Source: Cnuella takakiae (GTDB lineage: Bacteria; Bacteroidota; Bacteroidia; Chitinophagales; Chitinophagaceae). Taken from it: 64,000 nt of DNA. The notes beneath the pieces were generated by a model. The model was not told where the DNA came from. It saw only the letters and a list, made by a program, of their open reading frames with translations, and made no database searches. Shown here in pieces: positions 35,325-44,182 of this stretch; the stretch's first letter is position 1, and each line of letters starts with the position of its first letter. The stretch is taken from assembly GCF_001953305.1 (NCBI RefSeq), contig NZ_MTFE01000010.1, forward strand, positions 1,084,187 through 1,148,186, read 5' to 3'. The translations under genes and the position numbers were made by a program.

Positions 35325-35900
35325 TTGTACCTCTACCTTAAAGCCCTCCACATCATTTTTATTGTTACCTGGTTTGCCGGGATGTTCTACATCGTACGCC
35401 TCTTTATATATAATACTGAAGCGCAGGAGCGGGGTGAGCCTGAGCGGGGCATTTTGCAACGCCAGTTCCGAATCATGATCAAAAGGTTGTGGCTGGGCAT
35501 CACCTGGCCATCGGCAGTTTTGACCCTGATTCTTGGGCCAACGGTGATGTACCTGGGCGGCTGGCACAACCAACTGGATGAAACGGCAGGTAAGTGGCTG
35601 CTGGTCAAGTTGTTGTTTGTGGCTGGGTTGTATGCTTACCATTTTTCCCTTCATGCCATTTACAAACAGGAGTTGGCGGGAGTGTTCAAATACTCCTCCG
35701 GAAAGCTGCGGGTGTGGAACGAGGTAGCCACCATTTTCCTGGTGGCCATCGTAATGCTGGCAACGGTAAAAAGCAGTGTTTCCTGGGTGTATGGGTTGGC
35801 GGGGTTGATTGGGCTGGTGGTAGTGTTGATGAGTGCGATAAAGATTTATAAGAACCTCAGGCAAAAAGAGGCGCCGGCAGCAATTGACAATGCAGGGTAA
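35325..35900 (+). CDS. hemJ: Protoporphyrinogen IX oxidase HemJ
   Basis: A protein of about 191 residues in the HemJ/UPF0093 (CopD-like) family, which oxidises protoporphyrinogen IX to protoporphyrin IX and fills the only gap left in the heme pathway here. LKALHIIFIVTWFAGMFYIVRLFIY carries the conserved His, Trp and Arg; GKWLLVKLLFVAGLYAYHFSLH the second His region; there are about five helices. No ATG fits the N-terminus. TTG at 35325 (giving YLYLKALH) matches where the family begins. A further upstream TTG at 35259 lies inside the R13 repeat. A terminator follows. Confidence 0.88.
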   Translation: MYLYLKALHIIFIVTWFAGMFYIVRLFIYNTEAQERGEPERGILQRQFRIMIKRLWLGITWPSAVLTLILGPTVMYLGGWHNQLDETAGKWLLVKLLFVAGLYAYHFSLHAIYKQELAGVFKYSSGKLRVWNEVATIFLVAIVMLATVKSSVSWVYGLAGLIGLVVVLMSAIKIYKNLRQKEAPAAIDNAG

Positions 35901-35915
35901 ATAATTGATAGCTAA

Positions 35916-35947
35916 ACCAGGCCCGGGCGCCTGGTTTTTATTTTTGA
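35916..35947 (+). terminator. Terminator after hemJ
   Basis: AACCAGGC and GCCTGGTT pair around CCGGGC, followed by TTTTATTTTT. Confidence 0.85.
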
Positions 35948-36052
35948 TTAAAAAAGTGTTGCAACCAGCTGTTCTCCAAATACAGTATTTGATCCTATGT
36001 GTAAGCTTTTAGCCTCACCGGTGCCACAAAGTTGAATAAACTGCCTTGGTGC

Positions 36053-36069
36053 TACAACCTGTGGTTGTA
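36053..36069. promoter_or_regulatory. Palindrome upstream of the TonB receptor
   Basis: TACAACC-TGT-GGTTGTA, 88 bases before the receptor start. It may be an operator or an RNA hairpin; it does not match a Fur box or a cobalamin box that I recognise. Confidence 0.35.
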
Positions 36070-36156
36070 TTTCCCGATACCGTAACCCCATTTCCTGAAT
36101 CCGTAAACGCTTCCATTTGCTGCGGCGCACCTTTGCACCCCAACGATTTGAAGATT

Positions 36157-38373
36157 ATGCGCACCAGAATCCTGCTCTCCCTTAGCCTGTTTTGCTCCCT
36201 GGCTGCCTCAGCCCAGGTAGTGACAAATACCCCATTTTACGACGACTCCACTGCTCCCCGCACCAAGAATCTTCCCGAAATCACCATTGTGGGCCGCGGC
36301 TCCAAAAGCGACTACCAGGCCCTGCCCGAAATTGTGGGTACTTCTATCTATGCCGGTAAAAAAAGCTCCCTGATTGTGCTGGACAATGTGCAGGGCAACG
36401 TGGTGACCAATACCATGCGCCAGGTGCTGGCCAAAGTGCCCGGCATCCATGTATGGGAAAGCGACCCTTCAGGGATACAGATCGGTATCTCGGCCCGTGG
36501 GCTGAGCCCCAACCGAAGCTGGGAATTCAATACCCGCCAGAACGGTTATGATATTGCTGCCGATCCTTTTGGCTACCCCGAAGCATATTATAACCCGCAA
36601 TTGCAGGCGGTACAACGCATCGAAATCATCCGTGGACAGGGCTCGCTCCAATACGGGCCCCAGTTTGGTGGTATGGTCAACTATATCCTGCGCAACGGCT
36701 CCGAAATCACCAAGCCTTTTGAGTTTGAAACCCAGCAGACTGTGGGTTCCAATGGCCTGTTCAACTCCTATAATGCCATAGGCGGTAATACGGAAAAAGT
36801 GCATTATTACGCTTTCTTCGACCACCGCAACGGCGATGGCTGGCGCCAGAACAGCCGCTACAACAGCAACTCGGGTTTTGCCACCATTACTTATAAGTTT
36901 AATCCCAAGGCAAGCCTTACCGCCGAGCTGATGCGCTACCACATGCGCAGCCAGCAGCCGGGCGGTTTGACCGATTCCCTGTTCAAGATTGATGCACAGC
37001 AGAGCCTGCGCAGCCGCAACTGGTTCGACATTACCTGGACCACGCCTGCGCTGATTTTCAATTATAATTTCAACGCCACCACCCGCTGGAACACGAAGTT
37101 GTTTGCCACCATCGGCGACCGCAACTCGGTGGGCTTTTTCCCTGCAGCCGGTATCATTGTGCCCGATACCATCAATGCCGCTACCCGCGAGTACAACAAC
37201 CGGGTGATCAACCTCGACCAATACCGCAACTATGGACTGGAAAGCCGTTTCATCACCGATTACCGGCTGGCTGGTTTGAACCATACATTTTCGGGCGGCA
37301 TCCGCGCCTACACCGGCACCACGCACCGGGTGGCCGATGGCAAGGGTTCTACCGGTACGGGCTACGATGTAAACGTGATAGGCCGGTACCCCCGCGATGT
37401 GGAGTTTGTAAGCCACAACCTGGCGGCTTTTGTTGAAAACATCTTCCGTATCAACGACCGCCTGTCGGTAATTCCCGGTATCCGCTACGAGTGGCTGGAA
37501 GGGGCTGCCTCGGGCCGCAACAGCATCAATGCACAGGGACAGGATGTGATTTTGCAAAATGTTTCCCGCAGCCGTGGCTTTGTGCTGGCCGGCGTTGGCG
37601 CCGAATATGATGTGACCAAAGGCACCGAGCTGTACGCCAACTGGAGCCAGGCTTACCGCCCCATCCAGTTTGCCAACCTGCAGGCACCGCCCACTACCGA
37701 TATTGTGGATCCGAACCTTGCGGATGCCCGTGGCTACAACCTCGACCTGGGTTACCGTGGCAAGGTGGGTAATTACCTCCAGTGGGATGTAAGTGCCTAT
37801 CGCCTGCAGTACAACAACCGGGTAGGTACCATCACCCCTGTTGCCGGCGGCCCCCGCCTCATTACCAACGTGGGCGCCAGCACCAGTAAGGGCATCGAAA
37901 GCTATATCGAGTTCAATCCCGTACGTGCTTTTTCACAGAGCCGCTATGCCGACCTGATCCTTTTTGGTTCGTATGGTTATACCGATGCCCGCTACAGCGG
38001 CAACCATAAAGATGCTACTACCAAGGACAAGAGGGTAGAGAATGCCCCCCGCAATATTTTCCGCGGTGGTATTACGGCCGGTTACAAAGGCTTTTTGCTC
38101 ACCGGCCAGGTGAGCCATGTAAGCGATGCCTACAGCGACGCCAACAATACGGTGCTGCCTACTGCCAACGCCAACAATGGTCTGATCCCGGCTTATACCA
38201 TTACCGACCTGACGGCTACTTATAAATTCAACAGCAACCTGAACCTGAAAGCAGGTATCAACAACCTGTTTGATGAGCGCTACTTTACCCGCCGTGCCGG
38301 TGGCTACCCCGGCCCGGGATCGCTTCCCGCCGATGGCCGTACCTTTTTTGTAGGTGTAGGTGCTAAGTTTTAA
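36157..38373 (+). CDS. TonB-dependent outer-membrane receptor, FecA-like
   Basis: A 738-residue receptor. The signal peptide is RILLSLSLFCSLAASAQ. The plug domain (about residues 50-170) has NTMRQVLAKVPGIHVWESDPSGIQIGISARG and VQRIEIIRGQGSLQYGPQFGGMVNYI. A 22-strand barrel follows, ending LKAGINNLFDERYFTRRAGGYPGPGSLPADGRTFFVGVGAKF with terminal Phe. Closest in style to ferric-dicitrate and siderophore receptors. It moves an iron chelate across the outer membrane using TonB energy. Its place beside the heme genes suits iron uptake. No sigma/anti-sigma pair is adjacent. The start at 36157 is set by the signal peptide. Confidence 0.92.
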   Translation: MRTRILLSLSLFCSLAASAQVVTNTPFYDDSTAPRTKNLPEITIVGRGSKSDYQALPEIVGTSIYAGKKSSLIVLDNVQGNVVTNTMRQVLAKVPGIHVWESDPSGIQIGISARGLSPNRSWEFNTRQNGYDIAADPFGYPEAYYNPQLQAVQRIEIIRGQGSLQYGPQFGGMVNYILRNGSEITKPFEFETQQTVGSNGLFNSYNAIGGNTEKVHYYAFFDHRNGDGWRQNSRYNSNSGFATITYKFNPKASLTAELMRYHMRSQQPGGLTDSLFKIDAQQSLRSRNWFDITWTTPALIFNYNFNATTRWNTKLFATIGDRNSVGFFPAAGIIVPDTINAATREYNNRVINLDQYRNYGLESRFITDYRLAGLNHTFSGGIRAYTGTTHRVADGKGSTGTGYDVNVIGRYPRDVEFVSHNLAAFVENIFRINDRLSVIPGIRYEWLEGAASGRNSINAQGQDVILQNVSRSRGFVLAGVGAEYDVTKGTELYANWSQAYRPIQFANLQAPPTTDIVDPNLADARGYNLDLGYRGKVGNYLQWDVSAYRLQYNNRVGTITPVAGGPRLITNVGASTSKGIESYIEFNPVRAFSQSRYADLILFGSYGYTDARYSGNHKDATTKDKRVENAPRNIFRGGITAGYKGFLLTGQVSHVSDAYSDANNTVLPTANANNGLIPAYTITDLTATYKFNSNLNLKAGINNLFDERYFTRRAGGYPGPGSLPADGRTFFVGVGAKF

Positions 38374-38394
38374 ATGCATAAGCCCAAAGATTTG

Positions 38395-38427
38395 AGCCCT
38401 GGCAATTAGCCGGGGCTTTCCTTTTTT
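38395..38427 (+). terminator. Terminator after the TonB receptor
   Basis: AGCCCTGGC pairs with GCCGGGGCT (one T-G wobble) across AATTA, followed by TTCCTTTTTT. Confidence 0.85.
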
Positions 38428-38560
38428 ATATGGGAGGGCCATGAACCTTGCCTGTACCCAACAAATTAGGTGGGATGTATGGCATACCTGAGTTGGCAGC
38501 CGGGTAAATACTATCCGGATGGGTTGGTGTTGGAATATGGTGAATACCCACATTTGTATC

Positions 38561-39463
38561 ATGCCCAAACTGTTCGTTTTCCTGTATTTTCTGTTTCTTC
38601 ATTTCCGAGGCGTTACCCAACCGCTCGACGTGAACTATTCCGGAGTATGGGGCTTTATGACACAAGCAGGTGTGAACTGGTTCTTTGGTGATATTGGTGG
38701 CATACGCGGTGTGGGTCAACCTTTTGCAAAGGACTGGAACCTGAAGGGCACCACGCCCAATGTTGCGGCCAGTGTGCTGTACAATGCAACCAATAGAATG
38801 GCTTTCCGGCTGCAGGTTAGTGCCGGCAGTCTCAAGTCGGACGATAAATACCTGCCGCTTGATGATAACAGCGGGCGCCGCGAACGCAACCTGAACTTCC
38901 GGACCTCGCTGTTTGAGGCATGCGCCGGTGTCCAGCTCAACTACCGCTATTTTGTGGATTATGCCGTTGACAACGAGCCTACAATAGGCCGGTTTTACCC
39001 ACATGCATTTGTAGGGATTGGCTTGTTTTATGCCAATCCAAAGGCGCTGTATGAGGGCAGTTGGGTGGCCCTGCGGCCCTTGCGCACCGAAGGGCAGGGT
39101 ATGGCCGAATATCCCGACAGGAAGCTGGTAAAACCCATCAACCTGTACTTCCCCGTTTCGCTGGGACTCAATTACAACTTTAATGAAGGATTGGGCATGC
39201 ACCTGGAGTGTATGTGGCGCAAGTCGAGTACCGACTACGTGGATGATGTCAGCGCCCGGTATATTAATCCCGCGCTGTTTGACAAATACCTGACCCCGGA
39301 GCAAACTAAAATCGCCAGGGCCCTCCACGACCGGAGTGGTGAACTCAATAACGGGCGAAGTATCAACAAGGAGGGCGACATCCGCGGTTTGCCTGATAAG
39401 GACAGCTGGGTGAGCTTTAACCTGGGGATTACCTACAACCTGTGGAGAAAGAAATATTATTAA
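38561..39463 (+). CDS. Outer-membrane beta-barrel protein (DUF6089-like)
   Basis: A 300-residue protein with a short signal peptide (KLFVFLYFLFLHFRGVTQ). Alternating strands follow, including ASVLYNATNRMAFRLQVSAG, FYPHAFVGIGLFYANP and LYFPVSLGLNYNFNEGLGMHLECMWR. It ends NLGITYNLWRKKYY, a barrel-closing aromatic strand. This pattern fits the porin-like DUF6089 family of Bacteroidota, possibly structural. The start at 38561 is chosen for the signal peptide. No operon partner. Function unknown. Confidence 0.75.
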   Translation: MPKLFVFLYFLFLHFRGVTQPLDVNYSGVWGFMTQAGVNWFFGDIGGIRGVGQPFAKDWNLKGTTPNVAASVLYNATNRMAFRLQVSAGSLKSDDKYLPLDDNSGRRERNLNFRTSLFEACAGVQLNYRYFVDYAVDNEPTIGRFYPHAFVGIGLFYANPKALYEGSWVALRPLRTEGQGMAEYPDRKLVKPINLYFPVSLGLNYNFNEGLGMHLECMWRKSSTDYVDDVSARYINPALFDKYLTPEQTKIARALHDRSGELNNGRSINKEGDIRGLPDKDSWVSFNLGITYNLWRKKYY

Positions 39464-39683
39464 TAGCAGCCAAGGGGTTTGTTCTCCTGTATTCCCAAGC
39501 TTGCGATCTGCAAGTATGCCCCTAAAACCCGCATTTCTTTCATTGTATATTATAATTATATAAGAATGCTTTTCGGTTTTGCTCCTCTTTGTATCCCGCT
39601 TCGCTAAAAAAGGACCTGCCTATTATGAGCCCCGGTATTCTTACCCTTCACTTTCCGTACCTTTAGCCCCATTTTTTAGCAAT

Positions 39684-42600
39684 ATGACCGCTCGATATAA
39701 AGAATTTAAATACCTGAACCTTCCCTCCATCGAAAAAGAGATCCTTCGGAAGTGGGAGGAGGAGCAGGCTTTTCAGAAAAGCGTGGAGCTGCGCCAGGGC
39801 GCTCAGCCCTTTGTATTTTATGAGGGACCGCCTTCGGCAAATGGTATGCCCGGCATTCACCACGTTATTTCGCGTACGCTGAAAGACCTGGTATGCCGCT
39901 ACAAAACCATGCAGGGCTTCCAGGTGCAGCGCAAGGGTGGTTGGGATACCCACGGTTTACCGGTTGAGTTGGGTGTGGAAAAGGAGCTGGGTATCACCAA
40001 GGAAGACATCGGCAAAACCATTTCGGTGGCCGACTACAACCAAAAATGCCGCGAGGCCGTACTGCGGTACAAAGACAAATGGGACGACCTGACCACCCAA
40101 ATGGGTTATTGGGTGGACCTCAAGAATCCGTATATCACCTTCACCAACGAATACATCGAAAGCCTGTGGTGGTGCCTGCAGCAACTGTATAAGCGCAACT
40201 TGCTGTACAAAAGCGTATCCATCCAGCCTTATTCGCCCGGCGCCGGCACCGGTTTGAGCTCGCACGAGCTGAACCAGCCCGGTACTTATAAAATGGTGAA
40301 AGACACCAGTGCAACCGTGGTGTTTGGTTTAAAAAAAACCGAGCATTCGGCATTCCTTTTTGAAAAAGTAAGCGGCGAAGCAGTTGGCATCCTGGCCTGG
40401 ACCACCACGCCCTGGACCCTTCCTTCCAACCTCGGCCTGGCCGTGGGTGGAAATGTGGATTATGTACTGGTAAAAACCTTCAACCCCTATACCCACCAGC
40501 CGCAGAACGTGGTGATGGCTAAGGCGCTGTTGCATAAATACTTCAAATCTGAGGGCGAGAACGCCGATTTTGCCGCCTATAAAGAAGGTGACAAGGTAGT
40601 GCCCTACCAGATACTGTCTGAGTTTAAAGGCGCTGAGCTGGAAAATCTGCCCTACGAGCAGTTGCTGCCTTATGAGGCTAACTCATTAGAAGCAGTTCGG
40701 GCCATAACGCCTGATGCGAAACCTTTCCGCATCATGGTAGGCGATTTCGTAACCACGGAAGATGGTACCGGTATCGTCCACATCGCCCCTGCCTTTGGCG
40801 CAGATGACTTTAAGGTGGGTAAGAAATACGGCATCGGCATCCTGACCCTGGTTGACCGCGAAGGCAAATTCGTGGACGGGCTGGGTGAGTTCAGCGGCCG
40901 TTTCATCAAAGATTATAAGAATGAACAGGGATATGTAGACGTGAACGTCGACATATCCGTAAAGCTCAAGAAAGAAGGCCGTGCCTTTAAAGTTGAAAAA
41001 TACGAGCACAGCTATCCCCACTGCTGGCGCACCGACAAGCCGGTAGTGTACTACCCGCTGGATGCCTGGTTTATACGTACCACTGCGCTGAAAGAACGTA
41101 TGGTGGAGCTGAACAAGACCATCAACTGGAAGCCTGCCGCTACCGGTACCGGCCGTTTCGGCCAGTGGCTGGAGAATATGGTGGACTGGAACCTCAGCCG
41201 CAGCCGCTACTGGGGTACGCCCCTGCCCATCTGGCGCACGGAAGATGGTTCGGAAGAAAAATGCATCGGCTCTATTGCCGAGCTGAATGCCGAAATCCGC
41301 AAGGCTTCCGAAGTGCTGGGTGGCGAGACCAACAAGCATTACCTGCACGATGGCATCCTGGACCTGCACAAACCTTATGTAGACGAGGTGGTGCTGGTGT
41401 CGGATAGCGGCAAGCCCATGCACCGTGAACCCGATCTCATCGACGTGTGGTTCGACTCGGGTGCCATGCCTTATGCGCAGGCGCATTTCCCTTTTGAAAA
41501 CAAGGAGTTTTTTGCCAATAATTACCCCGCCGACTTTATCGCCGAAGGCGTGGATCAAACCCGTGGCTGGTTTTATACCCTCCATGCCCTGGGTTCCATG
41601 CTCAAGGAATCGGTACACGAGGAATTGAAAGCTGCAGGTTTCAAAGGCGACTTTGAGGCCAAGTACCCCGGCTTGGCTTACAAGACCGTTGTATCGAACG
41701 GACTGGTGCTGGACAAGAACGGCAACAAGATGAGTAAGCGCCTCGGCAACGTGGTGGATCCGTTCAAAACCATCGGTGATTTCGGCGCCGATGCCACCCG
41801 CTGGTACCTCATTACCAACGCATCGCCCTGGGACAACCTCAAGTTTGACCTCGAAGGCATCAAGGAAGTGCAACGCAAATTCTTTGGTACTTTATATAAT
41901 ACCTACCAGTTCTTCGGCCTTTATGCAAACGTGGACGGCTTCTCGTACAGCGAGGCCCCGATCCCGGTAAAAGAGCGTCCCGAGATCGACCAGTGGATCC
42001 TGTCGAGTCTGCAAACCCTGGTGAAAAAGGTAACGGCAGCTTTCGACGACTACGAGCCTACAGTTGCCGGCCGCCTGATCGAGGATTTTGTAGACGAGCA
42101 CCTCAGCAACTGGTATGTGCGTCTTTGCCGCCGCCGGTTCTGGAAAGGGGAGTACGAGGGCGACAAGATCGCTGCCTACCAAACCCTGTACGAGTGCCTG
42201 GAAACTGTAGTAAGATTGATGGCGCCTATTTCGCCCTTCTTCAGCGACGAGCTGTTCCGCAACCTCAATGCCGTTACCGGCCGCTTTAGCGAGGAGTCGG
42301 TACACCATGTGTTGTTCCCGAAAGCCGACGAGGCCTTGATCGACACCCTGCTGGAAGAACGCATGCAACTGGCGCAGGACGCTTCCTCGCTGGTACTGTC
42401 GCTGCGTAAAAAGGTGAATATCAAGGTGCGTCAGCCCTTGCAAAAGATCCTGATACCGGTTCTGAGCAGTGGTATGGAAGCGCAGTTGCGCAAAGTAGCC
42501 GACCTGATCCTGGCAGAAGTAAACGTAAAAGAGCTGGAGTACCTTACCGAAACAGAAGGCTTTATCAAGAAAAAGATCAAGCCTAATTTCCAGGCTTTGG

Positions 42601-43088
42601 GTAAAAAACTGGGCGCCAGAATGAAAGTGGTATCTACTGCTTTGGCAGAATTTAGTCAGCACGACATTACTTTATTTGAAAAAGAAGGACGATATTCACT
42701 CCCCATTGATGGTATTTATGTAGAGCTTACTTTGAGTGAAGTGGAGATCATCAGCGAGGATATTCCGGGTTGGACGGTGGCCAGCAAAGGCGCCCTTACC
42801 GTGGCGCTCGACATCAACGTTACACCCGTGCTGGAGCAGGAAGGCAATGCCCGTGAGTTTGTAAACCGGATTCAGAAGGTGCGTAAGGAAAGCGGTTTTG
42901 AACTTACCGACCGGATTGCTGTTACTGTAGGTGGCAGCAACGGGCTGGAAGCTTCGCTGCAGCAGTTTAAGTCTTATATATGTGCGGAAATTCTGGCAGA
43001 CAAGCTGGAGTTTGTGCCCCAAATAATCGATGGCATAGAAATAGAAGTAAACGAAGAGAAGCTGAAGGTCATCGTTTCTAAAATGTAG
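39684..43088 (+). CDS. ileS: Isoleucyl-tRNA synthetase
   Basis: A 1134-residue class-I synthetase. The HIGH motif is the variant MPGIHH (about residues 55-60) after YEGPPSANG; GWDTHGLPVELGVEKELG and the editing domain (TTTPWTLPSNLGL, GTGIVHIAPAFGADD) follow; the KMSKS loop is NKMSKRLGN (about residue 682); the C-terminal domain is long. Size and the variant HIGH motif place it with the long, eukaryote-like type-2 enzymes found in Bacteroidota, which tend to be less sensitive to mupirocin. The start at 39684 follows TACCTTTA at 39654. The DksA-like gene begins eight bases after the stop. Confidence 0.96.
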   Translation: MTARYKEFKYLNLPSIEKEILRKWEEEQAFQKSVELRQGAQPFVFYEGPPSANGMPGIHHVISRTLKDLVCRYKTMQGFQVQRKGGWDTHGLPVELGVEKELGITKEDIGKTISVADYNQKCREAVLRYKDKWDDLTTQMGYWVDLKNPYITFTNEYIESLWWCLQQLYKRNLLYKSVSIQPYSPGAGTGLSSHELNQPGTYKMVKDTSATVVFGLKKTEHSAFLFEKVSGEAVGILAWTTTPWTLPSNLGLAVGGNVDYVLVKTFNPYTHQPQNVVMAKALLHKYFKSEGENADFAAYKEGDKVVPYQILSEFKGAELENLPYEQLLPYEANSLEAVRAITPDAKPFRIMVGDFVTTEDGTGIVHIAPAFGADDFKVGKKYGIGILTLVDREGKFVDGLGEFSGRFIKDYKNEQGYVDVNVDISVKLKKEGRAFKVEKYEHSYPHCWRTDKPVVYYPLDAWFIRTTALKERMVELNKTINWKPAATGTGRFGQWLENMVDWNLSRSRYWGTPLPIWRTEDGSEEKCIGSIAELNAEIRKASEVLGGETNKHYLHDGILDLHKPYVDEVVLVSDSGKPMHREPDLIDVWFDSGAMPYAQAHFPFENKEFFANNYPADFIAEGVDQTRGWFYTLHALGSMLKESVHEELKAAGFKGDFEAKYPGLAYKTVVSNGLVLDKNGNKMSKRLGNVVDPFKTIGDFGADATRWYLITNASPWDNLKFDLEGIKEVQRKFFGTLYNTYQFFGLYANVDGFSYSEAPIPVKERPEIDQWILSSLQTLVKKVTAAFDDYEPTVAGRLIEDFVDEHLSNWYVRLCRRRFWKGEYEGDKIAAYQTLYECLETVVRLMAPISPFFSDELFRNLNAVTGRFSEESVHHVLFPKADEALIDTLLEERMQLAQDASSLVLSLRKKVNIKVRQPLQKILIPVLSSGMEAQLRKVADLILAEVNVKELEYLTETEGFIKKKIKPNFQALGKKLGARMKVVSTALAEFSQHDITLFEKEGRYSLPIDGIYVELTLSEVEIISEDIPGWTVASKGALTVALDINVTPVLEQEGNAREFVNRIQKVRKESGFELTDRIAVTVGGSNGLEASLQQFKSYICAEILADKLEFVPQIIDGIEIEVNEEKLKVIVSKM

Positions 43089-43096
43089 CGTATTGT

Positions 43097-44020
43097 ATGG
43101 CAACAAAGAAAGCTGCCCCCAAAAAAGCCGCCGCCAAAGCCGCAAGTCCGGCAAAAAAGGTGGCCGCACAGCCTGCTAAGGCTGCAACTAAGACTGCTGC
43201 GCCAAAGGTAGCACCTGCCAAAAAGGCGGTGGAGACAAAAGCTGCGCCTAAGAAGGCTGCCGAAAAAATTACGGCTGCCCCTGCAGCCAAAAAGGTTGTA
43301 AGCGCGTCTAAGCAAGCACCGGCCCCTGTTCAAAAGGTAGCCGCTAAGGCTGCTCCTGCCAAAAAAGAAGCAGAAGCAGAAAAGCCTATGGCAACAAAAA
43401 CTACCGCCGCTAAAACCGGCAAAGAAGCACCTGCAAAGGTCACAGAGACCGAAGTGGTAAAGCCCGCAGTGGCCGCCCCCAGTACCGAAACTGTGAAGCC
43501 TGCAATAAAGCCCCTGGCCAAGCCTGCCAAAAAGGAAAGCGCTAAGCCTTTTGTAGTACCCAAAACCACCACAACCCGGTCGGTTAAGTATGAACCCGAG
43601 TTCACCAAATCTGTTTTAGACACATCAACCCCCCAGGAGCCTACAGGACCAAGTATGAGATATTCTGATGCCGAGTTACAAGAGTTCAGGGATCTGATCA
43701 ACCGCAAGCTGGATACAGCCAAAAAAGAACTGGCTTACCTTCAGGGCCTGATCACCCGCAAGGACGAAAGCGGCGACCTCGACGAAGGCCGCTACATGAC
43801 CATGGAAGACGGCTCGATGAGCATGGAGCGCGAACAGCTGAGCCAGATGGCCAGCCGCCAGATCCAGTTTATCGACCACCTCGAAAAGGCGATCATGCGC
43901 ATCGAGAACAAGACTTATGGCGTTTGCCGGGTTACCGGAAAGCTGATCGACAAGGCCCGCCTGCGTGCTGTACCCCACGCCACGCTGAGTATCGAGGCCA
44001 AGCAAATGATGAACAAATAA
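43097..44020 (+). CDS. DksA/TraR-like protein with histone-H1-like tail
   Basis: A 307-residue protein in two parts. Residues 1 to about 170 are low complexity, rich in Ala, Lys and Pro (AAPKKAAAKAA, VAPAKKAVETKAAPKKA), like eukaryotic H1 tails. Residues about 185-307 are a TraR/DksA-type domain: a coiled coil (LQEFRDLINRKLDTAKKELAYL) and the end YGVCRVTGKLIDKARLRAVPHATLSIEAK. Of the four zinc-finger Cys only one remains. DksA modulates RNA polymerase with ppGpp; the basic tail suggests DNA or RNA binding. It sits eight bases after ileS, an arrangement common in Bacteroidota, where lspA usually follows; here lspA is 17 kb away. Confidence 0.88.
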   Translation: MATKKAAPKKAAAKAASPAKKVAAQPAKAATKTAAPKVAPAKKAVETKAAPKKAAEKITAAPAAKKVVSASKQAPAPVQKVAAKAAPAKKEAEAEKPMATKTTAAKTGKEAPAKVTETEVVKPAVAAPSTETVKPAIKPLAKPAKKESAKPFVVPKTTTTRSVKYEPEFTKSVLDTSTPQEPTGPSMRYSDAELQEFRDLINRKLDTAKKELAYLQGLITRKDESGDLDEGRYMTMEDGSMSMEREQLSQMASRQIQFIDHLEKAIMRIENKTYGVCRVTGKLIDKARLRAVPHATLSIEAKQMMNK

Positions 44021-44030
44021 GCTTTCTTTC

Positions 44031-44063
44031 AAACCTATAAGGTTTCTAAAACCTTATAGGTTT
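44031..44063. terminator. Hairpin after the DksA-like gene
   Basis: AAACCTATAAGGTTT pairs perfectly with AAACCTTATAGGTTT across CTA, followed by TTAGAGA. Confidence 0.75.
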
Positions 44064-44075
44064 TTAGAGATAACC

Positions 44076-44101
44076 AGCCCCGCAACTGCGGGGCTTTTTT
44101 G
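44076..44101 (+). terminator. Second terminator after the DksA-like gene
   Basis: AGCCCCGCA-AC-TGCGGGGCT followed by TTTTTT: a strong intrinsic terminator 13 bases after the first hairpin. Confidence 0.9.
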
Positions 44102-44182
44102 TGCCTGCTCTAAAAAAACCTTGAAGGATTTTGGAAACATTCAAGGTTTGGGCCAACTGCTACCTTTACCAAAATTTTGAAC

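Noticed and set aside
36000-36156. Cobalamin riboswitch or Fur box before the TonB receptor
   Set aside because: No conserved B12-box was found and the TACAACC palindrome does not match a Fur consensus.
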